Source: Corallococcus caeni (GTDB lineage: Bacteria; Myxococcota; Myxococcia; Myxococcales; Myxococcaceae). Taken from it: a stretch of DNA of 64,000 bases. The notes under the pieces were generated by a model. It was not told the DNA's origin. It worked only from the letters and a program-made list of their open reading frames with translations, and made no database searches. Below, piece by piece: positions 28,225 to 36,883 of the stretch; position 1 is the first letter of the stretch, and each line of letters starts with the position of its first letter. Position numbers and translations under genes: made by a program. The stretch spans positions 186,001 to 250,000 of the forward strand of contig NZ_BTTW01000001.1 of NCBI RefSeq assembly GCF_036245865.1, read 5' to 3'.

Positions 28225-30783
28225 ATGCCCGAGCACATCCCCGATAATCTTCCTCCTCGCGGAGGGTCCCGTGCTGTCTGGACCCGCCGTCTTTCTCTCT
28301 CTCTTCTCGCATCCCTGGCGCTCGTCGCCGGATGTGACGACAAAGATCCTGTCGACCCGGGCCCGACCCCGTCGACGCCGAAGTACACGGCGAAGATCAA
28401 GCGCACCTCCTTCGGCATCCCGCACATCACCGCGGACAACTACGGCAGCCTGGGCTTCGGCCAGGGCTATGCCTTCGCGCAGGACCACGTCTGCACGCTG
28501 GCGGACCAGGTCCTGAAGGTGCGCAGCGAGCGCGCCCGCTTCCTGGGCCAGGGCGCGGGCAACAAGAACGTGGGCTCCGACCTGGCGTACCTGGCCATGG
28601 ACGTGATGGGGCGCGCGCAGACGGCCTTCCCCACGCTGTCGCAGGAAGTGCAGGACATGCTCACCGGCTACGCGGCCGGCTACAACAAGTACCTGGAGGA
28701 CACGGCCCCGGAGGCCCGTCCCGCCGAGTGCGCCAACGCGCCCTGGGTGCGCCCCATCACCCCGGTGGAGCTGCTGGCGTACAACACGGACCTGACGCTC
28801 ATCGCGGGCATCAACGCGCTGGCGCTCACCCTCCCCGTGGCCACGCCTCCCACCGTGAGCGCGCAGGCCGTGGACCCGAAGCAGGCCGCGCTGCGTCCCC
28901 AGATGCCTTCGCTGGAGGAGCTCCAGAAGCTGAAGACGGCGGACTTCGGCAGCAATGGCTGGGCCATTGGCGCCGAGCGCACCGACAACGGCAAGGGCAT
29001 GGTGATGGCCAACCCGCACTTCCCCTGGGAAGGCGAGCTGCGCCTGTGGGAGAGCCAGCTGACGGTGCCGGGCCAGATGAACGTCTACGGCGTGGGCCTC
29101 ATGGGCGTGCCGGCGGTGCTCATCGGCTTCAATGAGAACCTGGGCTGGACGCACACGTTCTCCGCCGGCCAGCGCGCGACCATCTACCAGCTGCAGTTGG
29201 TGGACGGAAAGCCGACGACCTACAAGTACGGCAACGAAGAGCGCGCCATGACCTCCAAGACCTTCACCATCCTGGTGAAGCTGCCGGAGGGGTCGCTGAC
29301 GAACTACACGCAGACGATGTACTTCAGCCACTACGGCCCGATGATGGCCATCCCGGACTCGTCCCTGCCGCCGGGCGTCCCCCCGGGCTCGCTGGGCTGG
29401 AACACCAAGACGGCGCTCACGCTGCGTGACGCGAACATCGACAACACCAAGTTCCTGGACCAGTTCCACGGCATGAACAAGGCCAAGTCGCTGGCCGAGT
29501 TCAAGGACGTCTACGCCACCCAGCAGGGCCTGCCCTGGGTGAACACGATGTACGCCGACAAGGAGGGCAACGCCTGGTACACGGACGCCACGCCCACGCC
29601 CAACCTCACCCCGGACGCGTACAAGAAGTGGCTCACCGACGCGAACACGCCGGGCCTCACCGTCTCCTACCTCATCTACCAGGCCCTCGGCTTCGTGGCG
29701 CTCAACGGCAGCGACCCGGCCAATGAGTGGCAGGTGGTGCCGGGCTCGCGCAGCCCCGGCCTGGTGCCCTTCGCGGAGGTGCCGAAGCTGGACCGCAAGG
29801 ACTTCGTCTTCAACGCGAACGACAGCTACTGGCTGGCCAACCCCGCCGCGCCCATCACCGGGAAGTCCCCGCTGCACGGCCTGGAGGGCGTGCCCCAGTC
29901 GCCGCGCACGCGCATGAACGCCAAGGTCCTCACGGAGGTCTCCGCGACGGGCGCCTCCGGCGCGGACGGCAAGTTCACCTTCGAGGAGCTGAAGGCGGCC
30001 GTGTTCAGCAACCGCAGCAGCCTCGAGGAGCTGCTGCGCGCGGGGCTGGTGGAGCGCTGCACGGGCAAGACGACGGTGACCTACAACAACACCGCCGTGG
30101 ACATCAGCCAGGCCTGCGCCGTGCTGGCCGCCTGGAACGGCCGCTACGACGTGGACCAGAAGGGCCCGTTCGTCTTCCGTGAGTTCCTGGGCGCCTACCC
30201 CGGCTCGCAGCTGTTCAACGCGGGCGCGCTGTTCTCCGTCCCGTTCGACCCGGCCAACCCCATCGCCACGCCCAACACCCTGATCCCGGCCCCGGCCACC
30301 GGTGACGACCCGGTGCTCACGAAGCTGGCGCAGGCCGTCTTCACCATCAACCGCTCCGGCAACTTCGTGGACGAGCCGCTGGGCGCGGTGCAGTTCACCA
30401 CCCGCACGGGCAACCCCATCCCCCTGCAGGGCGGCATGAGCCGCGAGGGCATCACCAACGTCATGTCCTTCGGCGTCGCGAAGACGACGCTGTTCGACTT
30501 CTCCCAGCCCCACTCCGCCACCTTCAACAGCACCACCCTGCTGGCGAAGGAGGGCTACCCCATCAACAACGGCAGCAGCTTCGTGATGGCGCTCCAGTTC
30601 ACCGACGCGGGCCCCAACGCCAACGCCGTGCTGACCTACAGCCAGTCCGGCGACCCGAAGTCGCCGCACTACGCGGACCAGACCCTGCTGTTCTCCCAGA
30701 AGAAGTGGCGCCCCATCCTCTTCACGGACGCGCAGATTGCCGGCGACACGAGCGCGGTGGAGACCACCGTCTCCGGCGGGTAG
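28225..30783 (+). CDS. Penicillin acylase-family Ntn-hydrolase lipoprotein
   Basis: This is an 852-residue N-terminal-nucleophile hydrolase precursor. A lipoprotein signal is seen (LSLLASLALVAGC, Cys near 37). The alpha-chain region begins IKRTSFGIPHITADNYGSLG with GQGYAFAQDH. The autocleavage site is FGSNGWAIG, placing the catalytic Ser at residue 243 as the new beta-chain N-terminus. MVMANPHFPW and GFNENLGWTHT follow as in this family. Members hydrolyse amide bonds of beta-lactams, acyl-homoserine lactones or lipopeptides. The real substrate is not readable, but quorum quenching or antibiotic degradation in the cell envelope is plausible. It is a single-gene unit with its own promoter and a strong terminator. 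Confidence 0.9.
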   Translation: MPEHIPDNLPPRGGSRAVWTRRLSLSLLASLALVAGCDDKDPVDPGPTPSTPKYTAKIKRTSFGIPHITADNYGSLGFGQGYAFAQDHVCTLADQVLKVRSERARFLGQGAGNKNVGSDLAYLAMDVMGRAQTAFPTLSQEVQDMLTGYAAGYNKYLEDTAPEARPAECANAPWVRPITPVELLAYNTDLTLIAGINALALTLPVATPPTVSAQAVDPKQAALRPQMPSLEELQKLKTADFGSNGWAIGAERTDNGKGMVMANPHFPWEGELRLWESQLTVPGQMNVYGVGLMGVPAVLIGFNENLGWTHTFSAGQRATIYQLQLVDGKPTTYKYGNEERAMTSKTFTILVKLPEGSLTNYTQTMYFSHYGPMMAIPDSSLPPGVPPGSLGWNTKTALTLRDANIDNTKFLDQFHGMNKAKSLAEFKDVYATQQGLPWVNTMYADKEGNAWYTDATPTPNLTPDAYKKWLTDANTPGLTVSYLIYQALGFVALNGSDPANEWQVVPGSRSPGLVPFAEVPKLDRKDFVFNANDSYWLANPAAPITGKSPLHGLEGVPQSPRTRMNAKVLTEVSATGASGADGKFTFEELKAAVFSNRSSLEELLRAGLVERCTGKTTVTYNNTAVDISQACAVLAAWNGRYDVDQKGPFVFREFLGAYPGSQLFNAGALFSVPFDPANPIATPNTLIPAPATGDDPVLTKLAQAVFTINRSGNFVDEPLGAVQFTTRTGNPIPLQGGMSREGITNVMSFGVAKTTLFDFSQPHSATFNSTTLLAKEGYPINNGSSFVMALQFTDAGPNANAVLTYSQSGDPKSPHYADQTLLFSQKKWRPILFTDAQIAGDTSAVETTVSGG

Positions 30784-30814
30784 TCCCCACCGTCTGACAG
30801 CCTGAAGCCTCAGG

Positions 30815-30856
30815 AAGGCCCCGGGAGCCGCCGTGCTCCCGGGGCCTTCTTGTTTT
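30815..30856 (+). terminator. Rho-independent terminator after the acylase gene
   Basis: A perfect 14-bp stem (30815-30828 with 30835-30848) and a 6-base loop CGCCGT is followed by CTTGTTTT. It starts 31 bases after the stop codon. Confidence 0.85.
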
Positions 30857-31153
30857 CACAGGGAGTCGTCGTTGAAAGATGTCATTGCCAGTGGAATGGC
30901 CAGACAGGGGCGGCGGCCCTGGCGTCTGGGTTCAGCATCCGCCAGCGGACATCCCAGGGGACCTTGGAGGCGAACACACAGTCCGTGACGCCGTCAGAGG
31001 AGACAGGATGTGTCGTCTCAAGAATGTCAGCCTTCGGGGCTAGTTTCTTGACCGCGGCTGAAGCGCAGGATGTCCCCCAGGCCCAGGGAGAACGCCCGGA
31101 CGCGTACCGACCGGGACGGCCGCTGGGTCCGACACGAAGGAGTCGCGAACGCC
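30857..31153. other. Intergenic region, no supported gene
   Basis: About 300 bp with a lower GC share than its surroundings. Open frames on both strands are short and have no ribosome sites. I see no full promoter; a TTGACC at 31048 lacks a convincing -10 box. AAGGAG near 31132 serves the next gene. Confidence 0.5.
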
Positions 31154-31606
31154 ATGGCACTTCCGGTCTACAAGACAGACGTCATCGACAAGGTGTTCTT
31201 CCTGCGCTGGGACGCTCCACCGACGCCGGAAGAGATTCAAGCGGTGTTCCAGAAGATGCAGGCCGCCTACCAGCAGCACCAGCAGCAGCCGCTGGTGCTC
31301 GTCACCATCGCCGGAGCGAAGTCCGCGGTCCCGAACAGCGAGCAGCGCCGGCACCTGTCCAACATGCTGTCGGACGCGCGGGCGCTGTTCTCGGAGATCC
31401 ACGTCATCATCGAAGGCAACGAGCTGCAGCACAACCTCCAGCGCGTCATCGTGTCGGGGATGCTCATCGTCACGCGGACGTATGACGACCAGTTCATCCG
31501 CGTGCACAAGAACGCGGACGGGGCGGCGGGCTTCATCGCCCGGCGGCTGGGCGTGGATGGCACGCAGGTGGTGAACGAAGCGCGGTCGCGCGGCGTGGTG
31601 ATGTAG
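31154..31606 (+). CDS. Conserved-looking 150-residue protein, unknown function
   Basis: I do not recognise the family. The protein starts MALPVYKTDVIDKVFFLRWD and looks like a small alpha/beta domain. A strand pair is separated by a helix (PTPEEIQAVFQKMQAAYQQH), with strands QPLVLVTIAGAK and IHVIIEGNE, followed by the amphipathic QRVIVSGMLIVTRTYDDQFI. It has no signal peptide. The shape recalls STAS-like or SpoIIAA-like domains often met in myxobacteria, but I cannot prove this. ATG 31154 is chosen because AAGGAG lies 11 bases upstream; a longer frame to 31070 is Arg-rich and unlikely. It stands alone between two hairpins. Confidence 0.7.
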   Translation: MALPVYKTDVIDKVFFLRWDAPPTPEEIQAVFQKMQAAYQQHQQQPLVLVTIAGAKSAVPNSEQRRHLSNMLSDARALFSEIHVIIEGNELQHNLQRVIVSGMLIVTRTYDDQFIRVHKNADGAAGFIARRLGVDGTQVVNEARSRGVVM

Positions 31607-31620
31607 TCCCCGGGGGGATT

Positions 31621-31645
31621 CGGGGGCCCTGTCAAAGGGCCCCCG
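31621..31645. terminator. Hairpin between convergent genes
   Basis: Perfect 10-bp stem CGGGGGCCCT/AGGGCCCCCG with loop GTCAA, between the stops at 31606 (+) and 31674 (-). It could end transcription from both sides, although neither side has a U-run. Confidence 0.55.
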
Positions 31646-31673
31646 GCCCCGGAAGGTAGCGCGCGGGCTTCTC

Positions 31674-32507
31674 TCAGCCCCGGGCGCCCTGCCCCACCGG
31701 CCGGCCCGGACGGGCGGCGCTGACGGAGCCGCGCACGTAGCGGTGGTCGAAGAGGTCCACGTAGAGGTACTCGGGCCAGGACACCATCGAGCGGGTCCCC
31801 AGCATCACGCCCCGCATGATTTCACTCACCATCAGCCCCGCGGCGGTGGTGGCGCCAATCACGCACGTGGGGGCGTGGCCCTTTCCCTGGTAGCAGGCGT
31901 CCATGTACTCCTGGAGCATGTAGCTGCCCAGGTGCGGGATGATTTTGGGCAGGTCGATGCGGCCGTCCGGGAGGATGAAGAGCTCCTCGTAGAGCGGCGC
32001 GTCCGGCTGGAAGACGTGGAGCGCGGCCCCGAAGCCCAGCATCAGCCCGGTCATGATGGGGATGCCCAGCTGCCGGCACGTCTGGTGGAGCGACTCCTTG
32101 GCGCGCGCGCCCGCGATGTCGATGACCTCCACCACGTAGTCCACCGGCGGCAGGCCGCCCAGGCCCTTGAGCACGTCCGCCACGTTGTCGTCGGTGATGC
32201 CCTCCTTCGCCTTGTGCACGCGCAGGTCCGGGTGGATGTCCCGGCACATGCGCTCCACCACGTCCACCTTGTGCTGGCCCAGGGTGCTTTCGAAGCAGCC
32301 AATCTGCCGGTTGATGTTGTGGCGCTCGTAGACGTCGAAGTCCGCGAGCGTCAGGCAGCCGAAGCCCAGCCGCGCCAGGTCCACCGCGCACTGGCCGCCG
32401 GCGCCGCCCACGCCGGCGACGAGCACGTGGGTGCTGGCGAGCTTGTCCATCGTCTGCGGGTGGAGGACGCCCAGGTTGCGCTGGAAACGGGGGTTCACGT
32501 TCGTCAT
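31674..32507 (-). CDS. ThiF/MoeB/E1-like adenylating enzyme
   Basis: This is a 277-residue member of the E1-like superfamily, which activates a carboxylate (ubiquitin-like C-terminus or other acid) with ATP. It has the nucleotide loop GVGGAGG at 32-38, the Asp-rich strand TLADFDVYERHNINRQ at 53-68 with the conserved Asn and Arg, and the GQHKVDV Lys near 80. A PTCVIGATTAAGLMVSEI segment matches the end of the MoeB core, and its Cys may form a thioester. It lacks the zinc-binding CxxC pairs of MoeB/ThiF. It starts 12 bp after the methyltransferase stop, so the two are one operon. No ubiquitin-like partner is nearby, and its substrate is open. Confidence 0.8.
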   Translation of the reverse strand: MTNVNPRFQRNLGVLHPQTMDKLASTHVLVAGVGGAGGQCAVDLARLGFGCLTLADFDVYERHNINRQIGCFESTLGQHKVDVVERMCRDIHPDLRVHKAKEGITDDNVADVLKGLGGLPPVDYVVEVIDIAGARAKESLHQTCRQLGIPIMTGLMLGFGAALHVFQPDAPLYEELFILPDGRIDLPKIIPHLGSYMLQEYMDACYQGKGHAPTCVIGATTAAGLMVSEIMRGVMLGTRSMVSWPEYLYVDLFDHRYVRGSVSAARPGRPVGQGARG

Positions 32508-32519
32508 TGGAAGGGCTCC

Positions 32520-33236
32520 CTACTTGCGCATGCAGACGTAGAAGTTCTCGCCGTAGTAGTCGTCGCCGTCGGCCACCAGCGCCTGGCTGAAGCCCACCTT
32601 CTCCAAGAGGCGCACCGCCTGGTCCGTGTCCAGGAAGGTGACCATCTCGTTGGGGTCCGTGGTGAGCTTCTGGGCACAGGTGCGGTGGTGGTTCACCGCG
32701 CGCTGGAGCGCCTCCGTCCACCGTCCCTGGGACTCCCATTCCCGGATGGAGTTCTTCAGCACCTTCTCCAGGTCGGGCCGGGGGCGCTTGTTGCTCGTCA
32801 TGCACAGCACGCCGCCGGGCTTCAGGTACGTCCAGGCCTGGCGCAGCACGGCCTCCGGATCCCTCACGTAGAAGAGGACGTTGTTCATCACCACCGCGTC
32901 CGCGCCCTGCTCCACCTCCCCGGGGAAGCGCGTCACGTCCCCCGGCAAGAGCGTCCAGCGGGCGCGCACCGCCTCCGGCTCCTTCGCGCGGCGGCGCACC
33001 GCCAGGGCCAGCATGGCCTCGTTGTTGTCGAAGCCGACGACGCGCTGTCCCCGGCGCACCAGCGGCTCGCTCACCAGCCCCGTGCCGCACCCCGCGTCGA
33101 TGACGTAGGCGCGCTCCCGGGTGTCGCGGAGGATCTTCTCGCGCTGCCGCTGGTAGCAGGGCAGCTCGGGGATCATCTGATCGTAGCTGTGCGCGAAGTC
33201 GTTCCAGATGTTGTCGACAAAGACGGTCTCGGGCAT
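32520..33236 (-). CDS. Class I SAM-dependent methyltransferase
   Basis: This is a 238-residue Rossmann methyltransferase. Motif I is VIDAGCGTG (near 44-52), followed by the acidic strand end VVGFDNNEAML, then LLPGDVTRFP (motif II), ADAVVMNNVLFYVRDPEAVL (post II/III) and YLKPGGVL. This is the Methyltransf_11/25 type, acting on small molecules or peptides. It is the first gene of a two-gene unit with the ThiF-like enzyme. A GGGGGAGGA purine run directly precedes the ATG and can serve as its ribosome site. Confidence 0.85.
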   Translation of the reverse strand: MPETVFVDNIWNDFAHSYDQMIPELPCYQRQREKILRDTRERAYVIDAGCGTGLVSEPLVRRGQRVVGFDNNEAMLALAVRRRAKEPEAVRARWTLLPGDVTRFPGEVEQGADAVVMNNVLFYVRDPEAVLRQAWTYLKPGGVLCMTSNKRPRPDLEKVLKNSIREWESQGRWTEALQRAVNHHRTCAQKLTTDPNEMVTFLDTDQAVRLLEKVGFSQALVADGDDYYGENFYVCMRK

Positions 33237-33673
33237 GGGTCCTCCCCCTCGCGGGGAGTCAGGGTGAGACCTGGTGTTGTCCCCCGTCCTCCCCCCCTCG
33301 GGCGATTGCCCCGCCGTCTTCCCCTACCATCCAGGACTTGCCTGTTTCAGATGTATGTGTTGGATTGAGTGAACAAATACACCCTGGCGGGCCGGAGGGG
33401 TGTCCGTTGAGTCGGAAAGGTCTCGCACCACCCGTGGTGCGCATGTCTCAGCATTGAAGGACGCGGCGTCCTGCGTTTCTTCACTCGAAGGATGCCGGGA
33501 GCTGCTTCCGGTGGCCTTCACGGGTGAAGCCTGCCCTGCGGGGCAACATCAACAAAATCAATGACTTGGGTGCTGGCGCGGAAGGTGCTCCTGGGGAGGC
33601 CTGTATCGGGGCGCCGGATGTCAGTCCCAGGCGCTTGTCTGTGTGGGGGACCCTCATGCGAGTCGAGGTCGGT
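33237..33673. other. Divergent intergenic region (437 bp)
   Basis: It lies between the methyltransferase (-) and a secreted hydrolase (+) and is less GC-rich than the genes. No clear -35/-10 pair was found. On the minus strand a 61-codon frame (33444-33259) ends 22 bp before the methyltransferase start, but it has no good ribosome site, so I do not call it a gene. On the plus strand AACATCAACAAAATCAATG near 33543 is an unusual AT-rich patch. Confidence 0.4.
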
Positions 33674-35053
33674 ATGCGTAGGACGTGGAGCCTGTGTGTG
33701 ATGCTGGCGTTGTTCGTGGTGCTGCGCGCGAATCCGGGGGACGCGCATGAAGAGACGTCGCAGGTGGAGCGGTGGACGCGTTCGCTGGTGTCGGCGGGCC
33801 TGACCGCCTCCAGCGTGAAGCGGGAGGCGCTGGGCGGCGGGCTGGCGCACTACACCTGGAAGGTGCGGGTGGGGACGGGGAAGTACGACGTCATCGGCGT
33901 GCACCGGGTGGTGCGCGAGGCCCGCCCCTGGATTCCGGCGCGCAGCAGCCGGGCGGTGTTCCTGGTGCACGGGGACCTGTGGGGCTTCGCGCCCGCGTTC
34001 CTCACCAACACGTGCGTGTCCACGATGCCGGAGGACCGCTCGCTGGCGGCGTTCCTGGCCAGCCAGGACGTGGACGTGTGGGGCCTGGACCTGCGGTGGG
34101 TGGGCGTGCCGGAGGAGGAGATGGACTTCGAGTTCATGGCGGCCTGGAGCATCCAGACGCACGCGAAGGACGTGGGCACGGGCCTGGCGCTGGCGGACGT
34201 CGTGCGGCGGCTGTCCGGCAACGGCGGCAATGACCGGATGTTCCTGATGGGCTGGAGCCGGGGCGCCACCATCGGGTACGCGTACCTGGACGCGGAGTCG
34301 CAGCGGCCGCGCGCGCTGCGCCGGGTGGACGGCTTCGTGCCCATGGACATGCCGGTGCGCTTCGGGCCGGACGCGGCCCAGCAGCAGGAGTGGGCCTGCG
34401 CGCGGTACGAGCTGCTGAACGCGGACCGCACCATGGGCCGCAAGGAAGGCGGCCTGCTGGGGCCCGCGCCGGGGATTCCGGTGCGGCAGCTGGGGTTGGC
34501 GGCGGCCAAGGATCCCAACGGCCTCTCCCTGCTGGCGCCGGGGTTCGTGGAGCAGCCCAAGCCCACCAACCGGCAGCTCGCCGTCATCGCCGCCGGGGAC
34601 ACCGCGACCCTCCTCAGGCCGTTCAAGCTCCAGCCGATCGTGCCGGGCTACCACCTGGCGGGCAGCGTCCCGGACGCCTCGGGGCTGCCCGTGAAGACGG
34701 CCTTCACGCCGGAGCCCACCCTGTTCGACTACCTCCAACTCGCCGTGCCCTACCAGAGCTTCAACGAGGTGGTGGAGACGGAGGCGCAGCTGTGCGGCCT
34801 GGACGTGCCCTTCGACGACCACCTGCAGGACGTGAAGGTGCCGGTGCTGTACGTGGGCGCGGCGGGCGGCGTGGGGCGCTACGGGGAGTACTCCACGCGC
34901 CTCCTGGGCAGCACGGACGTCACGCGCCTCATCGTGCGCAGCCGGCCCGAGGGGGAGCGCGCGCAGGACTTCGGCCACGCGGACCTGTTCCTGGCCCGGG
35001 ACGCGCGCGTGCGTGTGTGGCAGCCCATCCTCCAGTGGCTGCGGGCGCACTGA
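33674..35053 (+). CDS. Secreted alpha/beta hydrolase
   Basis: This 459-residue protein has an N-terminal signal peptide (MRRTWSLCVMLALFVVLRA). The alpha/beta-hydrolase fold shows an oxyanion-type strand (RAVFLVHGDLWGF), a nucleophile elbow MGWSRGA with Ser195, and a C-terminal catalytic His in FGHADLFL. Lid-like helical segments lie between about 230 and 380. The substrate is not readable; esters or lactones are likely. The start is ATG 33674 with GAGG five bases upstream; an in-frame ATG at 33656 is possible. It is convergent with the sigma54 activator (24 bp between stops). Confidence 0.8.
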   Translation: MRRTWSLCVMLALFVVLRANPGDAHEETSQVERWTRSLVSAGLTASSVKREALGGGLAHYTWKVRVGTGKYDVIGVHRVVREARPWIPARSSRAVFLVHGDLWGFAPAFLTNTCVSTMPEDRSLAAFLASQDVDVWGLDLRWVGVPEEEMDFEFMAAWSIQTHAKDVGTGLALADVVRRLSGNGGNDRMFLMGWSRGATIGYAYLDAESQRPRALRRVDGFVPMDMPVRFGPDAAQQQEWACARYELLNADRTMGRKEGGLLGPAPGIPVRQLGLAAAKDPNGLSLLAPGFVEQPKPTNRQLAVIAAGDTATLLRPFKLQPIVPGYHLAGSVPDASGLPVKTAFTPEPTLFDYLQLAVPYQSFNEVVETEAQLCGLDVPFDDHLQDVKVPVLYVGAAGGVGRYGEYSTRLLGSTDVTRLIVRSRPEGERAQDFGHADLFLARDARVRVWQPILQWLRAH

Positions 35054-35077
35054 AGAGGGCGCGGCGGACGGCGGGGG

Positions 35078-36883
35078 CTACTCCGCCTTCCACAGCCCGT
35101 GGCGCCGGGCCCTGCGGCCCAGCGTCACGGGGTCCATGCCCAGGGCCACGGCCGCGCGGCGCAGGACGCCGCCGTGGCGCTCCAGGGCCTCGCGGATGAG
35201 CTCGCGCTCCACCTGGTGGAGCCGGGCCCGGAGCGAGCCGTCCCCCGTGGGGTCCGCGCGGGGCACGGCGTTGGTGAGGAGCGCGGGTGGCAGCAGGCGC
35301 CGGGTGAGCATCTCCCCGGGCCGGGACAGGAGCACCGCCCGCTCCACCACGTTGCGCAGCTCTCGCACGTTGCCCGGCCAGCCGTAGCCGTGCAGCACCT
35401 CGTCCGCGTCCGGGGCCACGCCCGTGGCGGAGCGCTTGAGGGTGCGGTTGAACTGCTCCACGAACGCGCGCGCCAGCTCCGGGATGTCCTCCGGGCGCTC
35501 GCGCAGGGGCGGGATGTCGATGGTGAAGCTGTTGAGCCGGTAGAAGAGGTCCGCGCGGAAGCGGCCGGTGCGCACCTCCTCGCCCAGGTCCCGGTTGCTC
35601 GCGGCCACCACGCGCACGTCCACGTGGCGCACCTGGGTGCCGCCCACCGGGCGGATGTCGCCCGTCTCCAGCACGCGCAAGAGCTTCGCCTGGAGGTTGG
35701 GCGTGGTGTTCTCAATCTCGTCCAGGAAGATGGTGCCGCCGTTGGCCAGCACGAAGAGGCCCGGGTGGTCCGACACCGCGCCGGTGAAGGCCCCCTTCAC
35801 GTGGCCGAAGAGCTCGCTCTCCAGCAGCGTCTCCGTGAGCGCGCCGCAGTCCTGCACGACGAGCGGCAGGTCCCCCCGGCCGGAGAGCCGGTGGAGGATG
35901 CGCGCCAGCACCTCCTTGCCGGTGCCCGTCTCGCCCTGCAGCAGCACCGCCACCCGGTGGGGGGCCACCAGGCGCACCATCTCCATCACCCGCTGCATGG
36001 GAGGGCTGCGGAAGCCCACGTCCTCCGCGTGGCGGCCCGGGCCCCCCACCGGGGCCTGGGCCAGCGCGCGCTCGCGCAGGAGGTTGCGCTCCAGCTCCAG
36101 CGCCATGCGCCACTGCTCCGTGCGAAAGCCGTGCTCGCGCCCCGCCTGGAGCACCGCCTCGCGCATGGCGTCCGGGTCCGGCCACGCTCCCAGGGCCCGG
36201 TAGATGCGGCCGGTGTTGAAGAGGGCCACCAGCCGCTCCGGGGCCGCCGGGGCGCAGTAGACGATGCGCGAGGCCAGGTCGCTGGGCGGCCCCGCCCCCG
36301 TGGGGTCCACCTCCGCGCGCAGCTCCGCCAGGGACTCCACCAGCGCGAGCGCCCGCGACTCGTCCTGGCCACACACCAGGAGCGCCGCCATGTCACCGCG
36401 CGTGAGCAGCGCGTGCACGTCCTCCGCGGTCCCCGCGAAGTGCGGCGTGGCCACGCCGTCCAGGGCCTGGCGCACCGCGCGGGACTCGTCCTCCGAGGCG
36501 AAGGCGGCCACCACCTGCAGGTGGGACGTGGACAGGTAGCGCGCCAGCTTCACGCCATCCGCCGCGTCGAAGGCGCCGAAGCTGATGCCCAGCGCCGCGA
36601 CGGTGCCCCCGCCGCCCGCGGTGTCATGGCGCCAGCGCACCACGCCGTGCACCCGCACGTGGGCGCCCGTGTCCGGCAGCGAGAAGGCCATCTCCACCGG
36701 CTCGTTCTCGTGCGGGCCCTCCGACGGCCGGCGCGGCGTGGCGATGAGCCCGATGCCCGTCTCGCTGATGTTCACGGACCAGCAGCCATGCAGCGCCGGC
36801 TGGGTCACCACCTTCACGTACAGCGGCTTGCGCTCGCTCCGAGGCACCTGCTCGGAAGAGGGGCGCGTCATGGGGTGCGTCAC
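35078..36883 (-). CDS. Sigma54-dependent activator with N-terminal PilZ-like domain
   Basis: This is a 601-residue enhancer-binding protein. Residues 15-135 look PilZ-like: the NISETGIGL segment fits N-x-S-x-x-G, while the usual RxxxR is not clear (RSERK), so c-di-GMP binding is uncertain. A degenerate receiver-like segment follows (VVAAFASEDESRAVRQAL). The AAA+ core has GETGTGKE (Walker A), the sigma54-contact loop GAFTGA, GGTIFLDEIEN (Walker B) and the R-finger region. The C-terminus is a Fis-type HTH (GGVLRRAAVALGMDPVTLGR). It should activate sigma54 promoters; its targets are unknown. Start GTG 36883 has GAGG eight bases upstream. Confidence 0.87.
   Translation of the reverse strand: MTHPMTRPSSEQVPRSERKPLYVKVVTQPALHGCWSVNISETGIGLIATPRRPSEGPHENEPVEMAFSLPDTGAHVRVHGVVRWRHDTAGGGGTVAALGISFGAFDAADGVKLARYLSTSHLQVVAAFASEDESRAVRQALDGVATPHFAGTAEDVHALLTRGDMAALLVCGQDESRALALVESLAELRAEVDPTGAGPPSDLASRIVYCAPAAPERLVALFNTGRIYRALGAWPDPDAMREAVLQAGREHGFRTEQWRMALELERNLLRERALAQAPVGGPGRHAEDVGFRSPPMQRVMEMVRLVAPHRVAVLLQGETGTGKEVLARILHRLSGRGDLPLVVQDCGALTETLLESELFGHVKGAFTGAVSDHPGLFVLANGGTIFLDEIENTTPNLQAKLLRVLETGDIRPVGGTQVRHVDVRVVAASNRDLGEEVRTGRFRADLFYRLNSFTIDIPPLRERPEDIPELARAFVEQFNRTLKRSATGVAPDADEVLHGYGWPGNVRELRNVVERAVLLSRPGEMLTRRLLPPALLTNAVPRADPTGDGSLRARLHQVERELIREALERHGGVLRRAAVALGMDPVTLGRRARRHGLWKAE

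Noticed and set aside
23822-28516. 1564-codon plus-strand frame across four minus-strand genes
   Set aside because: It runs through several genes and intergenic gaps, and its protein is low-complexity Arg/His/Gln. It is a by-product of GC-rich codon use.
28081-30669. 862-codon open frame antisense to the acylase gene
   Set aside because: It mirrors the coding strand of a clear Ntn-hydrolase, is rich in Arg, Val, His and Gln without domain patterns, and has no ribosome site. Long antisense frames are expected at this GC.
30882-31160. 92-codon minus-strand frame in the acylase/unknown spacer
   Set aside because: It has no ribosome site, starts inside the next gene and shows no family pattern.
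33259-33444. 61-codon frame upstream of the methyltransferase as a gene
   Set aside because: No ribosome site and no recognisable leader; kept only as a speculative part of a finding.
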